Assembly (NCBI GenBank): GCA_030432295.1
Contig: JAUIHI010000023.1
Span: 43,988 to 107,987 of the forward strand
Source of the DNA: Anaerolineae bacterium
GTDB lineage: Bacteria; Chloroflexota; Anaerolineae; Caldilineales; Caldilineaceae
Reading direction: 5' to 3'
Length of the DNA stretch: 64,000 bases
Below, piece after piece: positions 58,463-64,000 of the stretch. Position 1 is the stretch's first letter. Every line of letters begins with the position of its first letter. Below the pieces are notes generated by a model, which saw only the letters and a list, made by a program, of their open reading frames with translations, searched no databases and had not been told where the DNA came from. A program made the translations under genes and the position numbers.

Positions 58463-60145
58463 TCAGGCCGGGCCATTCTCGTCTTCAATCGGCAAGGCCA
58501 CGGAAAACGTTGTGCCTTTGTTCAGCTCGCTGCGCACCCAAATTTCGCCCTTGTGTGCTTCCACAATCGCATTGATCAGAAACAGCCCCAGCCCCACACC
58601 CGCGGTTCCTCGGCGCAGGCTGCTGTCCACCCGATAGAATCGATCAAATATCTTCGGCAACTCATCCTCGGGAATCCCGATGCCCGCGTCGGCCACATAG
58701 ACCACAAGCCGGGGCCTTTTGTCTTCGTTCCCGGCCTTCCTGTCCACCCACGCGCCAATGCGGATCAGACCGCCATCCGGCGAGTATTTGATGGCGTTGC
58801 CCAGCAGATTCGTAAAGACCTGGCGCAGCCGCTCCTCGTCGCCGGAGACCAGGGGCAAATCGTCTGGCAGGTCCACTTCAATCTGATGCTCGGTCGTCTG
58901 CGTGCGATAGTCCTGGGCAATCCGTTCCAGCAGACGGTTCATATCGACATCGGAAATGTCCAGCCGCAGATCGCCGGCCTGAATCCGGCTCACATCCAGC
59001 AGATTGTTGATCAGCGATTCCAGCCGGTCGGCTTCCTCTTCGATAATCTGCAAACTCTGGCGTGCGGTCTCCGGGTCCCAGGTGGCGTCGGGTCGGGCCA
59101 GGGTCTGGGCATAGCCTTTGATCAGCGCCACAGGAGTCTTCAGTTCGTGGCTGATGATGGAGACAAAGGTGGACTTCATCTCCTCCTCTTCTCGAAAACG
59201 GGTGATGTCACTCACATTGGCGATGACATTGACCAGCCGTTCGCTTTCGTCGAAGAGGGGCGTGTAGGTGACAGAGACGGCCAGATTGCCCCCGGAAGCC
59301 CGCACAAGCTCGCCCTCACAGCGCAGCCCGTGGGTCGGGATGTCCACCGGGCTGTTGCCGCACAGATCGTCTCCGGTCACATTTTGCAGATCGAGCACCT
59401 GGCTGCATGGCTGGCCGATCACATCCGCGGCCACCCGCCCCAGCATCTTTTCCATCGTCTGGTTGATCACCTCCACCCGCCGGTCCGGGCGCAGGATCAG
59501 AACGCCGTCTGCGCTCTTTTCGATGATAGCGGCCAGGCGGCTGCGCTCGGTGGAGAGTTGGGCATAGAGACGGGCGTTGCGCACGGCAATCGCGGCCTGC
59601 AGGGCAAAGCCTTCGAGGAATTCCCAGTCCAGTTGGGTAAAGGCGCTGCCGCCGCGGAAGAGATAGATGACGCCCAGCAACTCATCTTCAAAAAAGAGGG
59701 GCAGCCCCAGCACCTGGCCCAATTCGCGGCCCAAATTTTCTTCCACATCCTGCACCCGCCGCTCCAAATCCCGGCGATACTGTTCACCCGGTGTCTGGAC
59801 AGAGCTGGCACCGTCGCTGTCGGGCGGCAATGGGCGTGAACTGGGTCGCAGCAGTGGGGCAAAGGCGGGGAGCAGTTCGGCCGGGATGCCATAGGTTGTG
59901 CGGATGCGCGCCTGGGGTTCCGATTCAACCGCCATCCCGTCGCCATCCACCTCGAAGGAGGCCGACGGCATTGGCTCGTGGAGAACAATCATTCCGGCAG
60001 GCGCAGCCACCATTTCGGCCGCACTGGAAAGGATCAATTCGAGCAGACTGGGCAGATCGAGCCGGGAGGTCATAGCCCGGGTGATACGCAGGAGATATTC
60101 CCGCTGCCGCAACTGATAGGTCGCCATCAAAGCGGGAACGTTCAT
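58463..60145 (-). CDS. GAF-PAS sensor histidine kinase
   Basis: A 560-residue soluble sensor kinase. A GAF domain (about 30-195, with a long insertion near 100-130) is followed by a PAS domain (205-318, LRPDRRVEVINQTMEKMLGR), a HisKA dimerisation domain with phospho-acceptor His333 (IISHELKTPVALIKGYAQ), and a HATPase (about 440-552; N-box RQVFTNLLGNAIKYSPDGG, G1 VVYVADAGIGIP, G2 TAGVGLGLFLINAIVE). No transmembrane segment, so it senses an internal signal. ATG 60145 is chosen since GGGGAG lies 6 nt upstream; it starts 2 nt after the cdd stop, implying translational coupling. No response regulator gene is adjacent, so it is an orphan kinase. Confidence 0.93.
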   Translation of the reverse strand: MNVPALMATYQLRQREYLLRITRAMTSRLDLPSLLELILSSAAEMVAAPAGMIVLHEPMPSASFEVDGDGMAVESEPQARIRTTYGIPAELLPAFAPLLRPSSRPLPPDSDGASSVQTPGEQYRRDLERRVQDVEENLGRELGQVLGLPLFFEDELLGVIYLFRGGSAFTQLDWEFLEGFALQAAIAVRNARLYAQLSTERSRLAAIIEKSADGVLILRPDRRVEVINQTMEKMLGRVAADVIGQPCSQVLDLQNVTGDDLCGNSPVDIPTHGLRCEGELVRASGGNLAVSVTYTPLFDESERLVNVIANVSDITRFREEEEMKSTFVSIISHELKTPVALIKGYAQTLARPDATWDPETARQSLQIIEEEADRLESLINNLLDVSRIQAGDLRLDISDVDMNRLLERIAQDYRTQTTEHQIEVDLPDDLPLVSGDEERLRQVFTNLLGNAIKYSPDGGLIRIGAWVDRKAGNEDKRPRLVVYVADAGIGIPEDELPKIFDRFYRVDSSLRRGTAGVGLGLFLINAIVEAHKGEIWVRSELNKGTTFSVALPIEDENGPA

Positions 60146-60147
60146 AG

Positions 60148-60594
60148 TCACTCCCCAGCCGAAAGAAGTGCGTCTTTTGGCAAAGGTCGCACTTCTGAAA
60201 CCAGACCCGATCCATCAAAGGAGTCGGGCAGGAGTGCCTGAACGGTTGTGGCACGAGTATGGCCCGCTGTGTCGCTGATAAAAACAGCCATCTCTGGGCC
60301 AAGTTCTACCATCACCTGGCGACAAATTCCGCAGGGCGAACCGCCATCCGCGGTGGCGACGGCCATCGCCACAAAGCCACTTCGGCCTTCGGCCACGGCT
60401 CTGGTCAGGGCAACCCGCTCGGCGCAGATGGTTGCCCCGTAGGAAGCGTTTTCCACATTGCAGCCGGTGACAATCGTGCCGTCTTCGGTCAACAGAGCCG
60501 CGCCGACCCGATAGCCGCTGTAGGGCGCATAGGCACGGCCACGGGCATCGATAGCCGCATTGACCAGTTGGGTGCGTTGCTCGTCAGAAATCAT
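60148..60594 (-). CDS. cdd: cytidine deaminase
   Basis: A 148-residue homotetrameric-type zinc deaminase converting cytidine and deoxycytidine to uridine forms in pyrimidine salvage. Zinc-site motifs are CAER (57-60, with catalytic E59) and PCGIC (87-91). The usual opening YAPYSGYRVGAALLTEDG and NVENASYGATICAE are intact. The ATG at 60594 has GAGAGG 8 nt upstream and is preferred over ATG 60612, which overlaps the upstream stop. It lies between a CBS/CorC membrane protein and a sensor kinase in a tightly packed operon with glmU. Confidence 0.95.
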   Translation of the reverse strand: MISDEQRTQLVNAAIDARGRAYAPYSGYRVGAALLTEDGTIVTGCNVENASYGATICAERVALTRAVAEGRSGFVAMAVATADGGSPCGICRQVMVELGPEMAVFISDTAGHTRATTVQALLPDSFDGSGLVSEVRPLPKDALLSAGE

Positions 60595-60608
60595 CGAAAT
60601 CGCCTCTC

Positions 60609-61949
60609 TCATGCCGTTGACCCCAAAAAGCGCTGATTGCTGGCTTTAGCGCTGGTGGCTTCGGCCACATCTTCCATCTCTGGGTGGTTCGGATGCACGA
60701 TTCGCTCAGCCCGCACCTGCTCAATGCGTCGCGAGTTGACGCCCAGCACAGTAAAGCGCCAGGCTTCCACATCCAGCCCCTCGCCCTGTTCGGGAACACG
60801 GCCCAATTCGCTGTAGATCAGCCCGCCCAGGGTGTCCACATTGTCATAGATTTCGGTCAGATCGGCCTCGATCACATCCGAAACCTCATCCAGAGAGATG
60901 CGGGCATCAAAGAGATGGGTGTTGGCATTGAGGGTCTGAATGAGCGGTTCCTCCGAGTCGTATTCGTCCCGAATATCGCCCACAATCTCCTCAATCATAT
61001 CCTCAATCGTTACAATACCCGCAGTGCCGCCATATTCGTCAACAATCACCGCCAGATGTATCTGGCGGCCCTGCATCTCTTTGAGCAGATCGTCCAGCTT
61101 TTTGCTCTCTGGCACAAAATAGGCCGGGCGCAATATCTGGGCAAGCGCGGTGTCCGGTCGATTCTCGTGGAAGCAGCGCAGCAGATCTTTGGCATAGAGC
61201 AGGCCAACGATATTGTCGATGTTGTCCTGATAGACGGGAATGCGGCTGTGCCCGGTGGAAAGAATCACGGGCAGACATTCGGCGATAGAGAGTTCAGACC
61301 CAATCGCGGTCACATCCAGGCGGGGGACCATCACTTCCCGGGCGGTGGTATCGCCAAACTCAAAGATACCGACAATCATCTGCTTCTCGTCCTCTTCGAT
61401 CACCCCTTCGCCTTCGCCCACGTGCAGCAGAAAGCGAAGGCCGTCTTCGCTGAGAAAGATACTCTCAGCAGTGGCCTCCTCACTGCCATTTCGCACCCGC
61501 GCGCCCACTGCACGCAGAAATGACGAAAGGGGCAGGAGAAGCCCGACCAGAATCGAGACATATTTTCCCAGAGCCAGGGCGGCTCGTGGCGGGTTGCGTA
61601 GCACAAAAGCACGACTCATAATCTGTACAGTAACCAGCATCAGCCATCCCACAAAAAAGAGAGCGAATGTGCTGGGAGCCGACCAGCCACGCAAAAGAGA
61701 GAATCGAAAGAGCACTGCGCCGGCCACCACATAGGAGATGCTCTTGCCCAACATCAGTGTGGACAAAAAGCGGGCCGGATCGGAAATCAGACGATCCACC
61801 AACTGGGCAGACGGTTCGCCGTTGTCGAGCAGATTGCGAATGCGGGTGCGCGATGTGGAGGCCAGGGCCACTTCAGCAGACGCGACAAATGCGATCATCA
61901 ACAGACAGATGATGAATACTCCACCGGTGATTAAAGCTTCAACAGCCAC
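60609..61949 (-). CDS. CNNM/HlyC-CorC family membrane protein with CBS domains
   Basis: A 446-residue protein with an N-terminal DUF21 transmembrane domain (about 1-190; [20 protein letters not shown] and [20 protein letters not shown]), a CBS pair (about 205-330; [20 protein letters not shown] and LHEMQ-like region near [20 protein letters not shown]), and a C-terminal CorC/HlyC transporter-associated domain. Members are linked to magnesium or cobalt efflux. Start GTG 61949 lies 6 nt after AGGAG; an upstream TTG at 61955 directly abuts that site. It starts 15 nt after glmU, so it is co-transcribed with it. Confidence 0.92.
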   Translation of the reverse strand: MAVEALITGGVFIICLLMIAFVASAEVALASTSRTRIRNLLDNGEPSAQLVDRLISDPARFLSTLMLGKSISYVVAGAVLFRFSLLRGWSAPSTFALFFVGWLMLVTVQIMSRAFVLRNPPRAALALGKYVSILVGLLLPLSSFLRAVGARVRNGSEEATAESIFLSEDGLRFLLHVGEGEGVIEEDEKQMIVGIFEFGDTTAREVMVPRLDVTAIGSELSIAECLPVILSTGHSRIPVYQDNIDNIVGLLYAKDLLRCFHENRPDTALAQILRPAYFVPESKKLDDLLKEMQGRQIHLAVIVDEYGGTAGIVTIEDMIEEIVGDIRDEYDSEEPLIQTLNANTHLFDARISLDEVSDVIEADLTEIYDNVDTLGGLIYSELGRVPEQGEGLDVEAWRFTVLGVNSRRIEQVRAERIVHPNHPEMEDVAEATSAKASNQRFLGSTA

Positions 61950-61964
61950 AAACAACTCCTTTTC

Positions 61965-63335
61965 CTACGCCGATTGTTCCGAATTGGGTTTCTGTCTGGG
62001 CGGGCGAGCCGGAACGCCGTAGACCAGCGCTCCATCGGGGACATCCCTCGTCACCACCGAGCCTGCCCCCGTACGTGCCCCCACGCCCAGGCTGACCGGC
62101 GCCACCAGCAGCGTATCACTGCCCAGAAAGACATCATCCGCCAGCTCTGTGTGATTCTTATTCTTGCCGTCGTAGTTGCAGGTGATGATACCCGCGCTGA
62201 GATTGACATTCTTGCCCACAGTGGCATCCCCCACATAGCTGAAGTGGCCCATCTTGGTGCCTGGCCCCAAATAGCTGTTCTTGACTTCGCCAAAATTGCC
62301 CATATGGACCTCTTCGCCCAGATGTGCGCCCTTGCGCAGATGGCCGAAGGGACCAATCTCGCTGGCCCGATCCATGCGGGCATATTCCAGGACAGAATAA
62401 AGAACCCGGCACTCGTCCCCAATCATACATTCAACAATCTGGCTATTGGGTCCGATCTCACAGCCGCTGCCAATAGTTGTCTTTCCCTGCAAGTGGCAGC
62501 CCGGATGGATCGTCGTGTCCTGGCCGATCTGTACAGATGCTTCAATATACGTGGAGGCCGGATCGACGATTGTCACCCCCGCCCGCATGTGCTGCTCGTT
62601 GATACGCTGACGCAGTACACTGGCCGCCGCGGCTAGGTGGGTGCGGTCGTTGATCCCATAGACTTCTTCGGGCGGGGCCTGCATCCCCACCACACGCCAG
62701 CCCTGGCTGGTAGCAATCGCTATCATGTCGGTTAGGTAATACTCGCCTTTGGGGCTTTTCTCTAATTTGGACAGATTCTGCCAGAGCCATTCCCCGTTGA
62801 AGCAATAGATTCCGGGGTTCAACTCCCGAATCTCCCGCTGGACTGGTGTGCAGTCCACCTCCTCCACAATCGACTGAATCTGGCCCTCGTCGTTGCGAAT
62901 CACCCGTCCGAAACCCTGGGGATCATCCCGCACAATTGTCAGCATGGCAATGGCAAGTTGCCCGCTGTCCTCATTCTGCTGATAAAGTTTCAACAGTTTC
63001 TGCAGAGTGGCTTCCTGGAGAAGCGGCATATCCGAGTAGAGGACCACCACCCGATCTGCCTGGCCGCGCAAAACCGGCTCGGCCTGCATCACAGCGTGAC
63101 CTGTGCCCAGCAGTTCCTTCTGCTCGGCATAATCCACCCGCTCCCCCAATAGATCCTGCACAAGTTCCTTGCCGTGGCCTACCACCACTACAGGCCGCCG
63201 ATCTCCGATGGATTCACCAGTGGTGACGACCCAATCGACCAAAGGCCGTCCCGCTAAGGGATGCAATACTTTGGGCAGGTTGGACTTCATCCGGGTTCCA
63301 TAGCCCGCGGCCAAAATCACACTGGCGGTTGTCAT
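61965..63335 (-). CDS. glmU: bifunctional GlcNAc-1-P uridyltransferase / GlcN-1-P acetyltransferase
   Basis: A 456-residue bifunctional enzyme making UDP-N-acetylglucosamine for cell-wall precursors. The N-terminal uridyltransferase domain has LAAGYGTRMKSNLPKVLHPL (8-27, Lys22 in the signature). The C-terminal left-handed beta-helix shows hexapeptide repeats and the acetyl-CoA region (GHLRKGAHLGEEVHMGNFGE, then LGPGTKMGHFSYVGDATVG, NLSAGIITCNYDG). Length is typical. ATG 63335 has AGGAG 8 nt upstream. First gene of the operon glmU, CBS protein, cdd, kinase. Confidence 0.97.
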   Translation of the reverse strand: MTTASVILAAGYGTRMKSNLPKVLHPLAGRPLVDWVVTTGESIGDRRPVVVVGHGKELVQDLLGERVDYAEQKELLGTGHAVMQAEPVLRGQADRVVVLYSDMPLLQEATLQKLLKLYQQNEDSGQLAIAMLTIVRDDPQGFGRVIRNDEGQIQSIVEEVDCTPVQREIRELNPGIYCFNGEWLWQNLSKLEKSPKGEYYLTDMIAIATSQGWRVVGMQAPPEEVYGINDRTHLAAAASVLRQRINEQHMRAGVTIVDPASTYIEASVQIGQDTTIHPGCHLQGKTTIGSGCEIGPNSQIVECMIGDECRVLYSVLEYARMDRASEIGPFGHLRKGAHLGEEVHMGNFGEVKNSYLGPGTKMGHFSYVGDATVGKNVNLSAGIITCNYDGKNKNHTELADDVFLGSDTLLVAPVSLGVGARTGAGSVVTRDVPDGALVYGVPARPPRQKPNSEQSA

Positions 63336-63624
63336 CGAATCAGCTCCTGAGGGTCGTTTTGATTGAATAAAAATTGGAACGCAAAAAGACCGGGTCTCGC
63401 AATGCCCACGCATTGGAAATCCGGTTCAGGATAAACTATTTGGTTTCTGTTTTTGAAAGAACTCGCCCACAGACTCAGTTGGGCAGAAAACAGATCAGGT
63501 TCGGGAGGTTTATCGTCCATTAGATTGGGCAGCAGACAGAATTTTTCGGGTCTGTGCGTAAGTATAACACAAATGAACGAAAGATGCAGAGGAAACTTTG
63601 TTTAAAAGAAAAGAGAAGGGAATA

Positions 63625-63740
63625 GTTGGCGACGGTCTACTCTCACACAGGGTCGCCCCTGCACTACCATCGACGCTGGTGGCCTTAACTGCCGGGTTCG
63701 AGATGGAGCCGGGTGTACCCCCACCGCTCTTGCCACCAAC
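63625..63740 (-). rRNA. rrf: 5S ribosomal RNA
   Basis: About 116 nt on the minus strand from GTTGGTGGCAAGAGCGG to the complement CCGTCGCCAAC; the universally conserved CCATCTCGAACCCGG and GGCCACCAGCGTCGATGGTA segments are present. The flanks GAGAAGGGTATA (upstream) and TATTCCCTTCTC (downstream) pair to form a processing stem. The ends are set by the terminal helix and may be off by a few bases. Confidence 0.95.
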
Positions 63741-63902
63741 TATACCCTTCTCTTATTCAACTATTAAGCGTTCTAGCGTTCTGTCGCTTCAACGTTCTGT
63801 CTTTAGCTGGCACACTAAAAACCAAATAGGATAGATTCGCAGTCTTCTCGGAACTGTTCTTTGCAGAACATCACTTCTCAAAACCCTCAGAAAAAAATTA
63901 CA

Positions 63903-64000
63903 GCGGTTAAGCCCTCGTGCTTTAGTACGGATTTGCTAAAGACCTCTCAGCCTGTACACATTCCGCCTATCAAACTGGTATTCTCCCAGCGCACTTACCA
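63903..64000 (-). rRNA. rrl: 23S ribosomal RNA, 3' end (partial)
   Basis: Minus-strand sequence with the conserved 3' end of large-subunit rRNA: GATAGGCGGAATGTGTACAG, ATCCGTACTAAAGC and GAGGGCTTAACC. The gene continues beyond the window. Order 23S-5S on the minus strand, with about 160 nt between them. Confidence 0.93.

Noticed and set aside
63332..63520. Short frame between glmU and 5S rRNA
   Set aside because: No ribosome site, overlaps the glmU start region and lies in an rRNA flank.
1..64000. Possible genomic island or prophage
   Set aside because: No integrase, transposase, phage or plasmid gene, no tRNA attachment site, and base composition looks even apart from short AT-rich promoter regions.

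Overview
The window looks like one contiguous chromosomal stretch of a GC-rich bacterium, most likely a member of the Chloroflexota (Anaerolineae/Caldilineae-like). That placement is an inference from content: BTAD/AAA regulators, kinase-less multi-pass 'sensor' membrane proteins carrying the IDRRFFR-KYDAQQVLAAFA motif, giant secreted proteins with cohesin, dockerin or GEVED modules, C-terminal FLPx(V/I)T tails, and a mixture of housekeeping genes (rho, fumC, glmU, cdd, 5S and 23S rRNA). Promoters are of ordinary sigma-70 type (TTGnnn, about 17 nt, TAnnnT), several with an extended -10 (TGCTAnAAT). Most genes have clear AGGAG-like ribosome binding sites. No integrase, transposase, CRISPR array or tRNA gene was seen.

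Layout. 0.2-5.2 kb, plus strand: acetyltransferase, amidohydrolase, beta-lactamase-fold serine hydrolase, SRPBCC protein and a DsrE-like protein. 5.3-10.1 kb, minus: DUF3891 protein, a Rieske protein with a long helical tail, and a GH13 trehalose-synthase-like enzyme. 10.2-20.6 kb, minus: a secreted-protein operon made of a small cohesin-domain protein, a 2081-residue dockerin-bearing protein and a 1143-residue GEVED/DUF11 protein. 20.9-23.2 kb: CrtI-like oxidoreductase and an unknown protein. 23.3-25.8 kb: a partner-switching module of two STAS proteins and a GAF-PP2C-HATPase fusion. 25.9-33.0 kb: three intact kinase-less membrane paralogues and one broken copy, interleaved with a DinB/MDMPI-like protein, a small cupredoxin-like lipoprotein and a diheme cytochrome c. 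33.2-37.8 kb, plus: BTAD-AAA-TPR regulator and a sulfatase.

37.9-43.5 kb, minus: a nucleotidyltransferase and a heterodimeric ABC exporter (BmrCD/LmrCD type). The exporter is preceded by a strong promoter, a 23-codon leader ORF, and two terminator hairpins; the 3' end of the leader ORF is complementary to the 5' arm of the first terminator. This reads as a ribosome-controlled transcription attenuator and is the most striking find. 43.7-48.3 kb: SDR, RidA-like protein, LLM flavin oxidoreductase, orphan branched-chain-type substrate-binding lipoprotein and an amidohydrolase-2 protein. 48.4-52.6 kb: ArsA-like ATPase, four-SH3 protein and Crp/Fnr regulator. 52.7-56.7 kb: a long C-rich leader and rho, then a LysM-M23 peptidase. 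56.8-63.3 kb, minus: fumC, a GAF-PAS histidine kinase, cdd, a CBS/CorC membrane protein and glmU. The right edge holds 5S rRNA and the 3' end of 23S rRNA.

The intergenic regions carry many long palindromes that fall into at least four recurring families. Several abut stop codons or supply the first codons of neighbouring genes.
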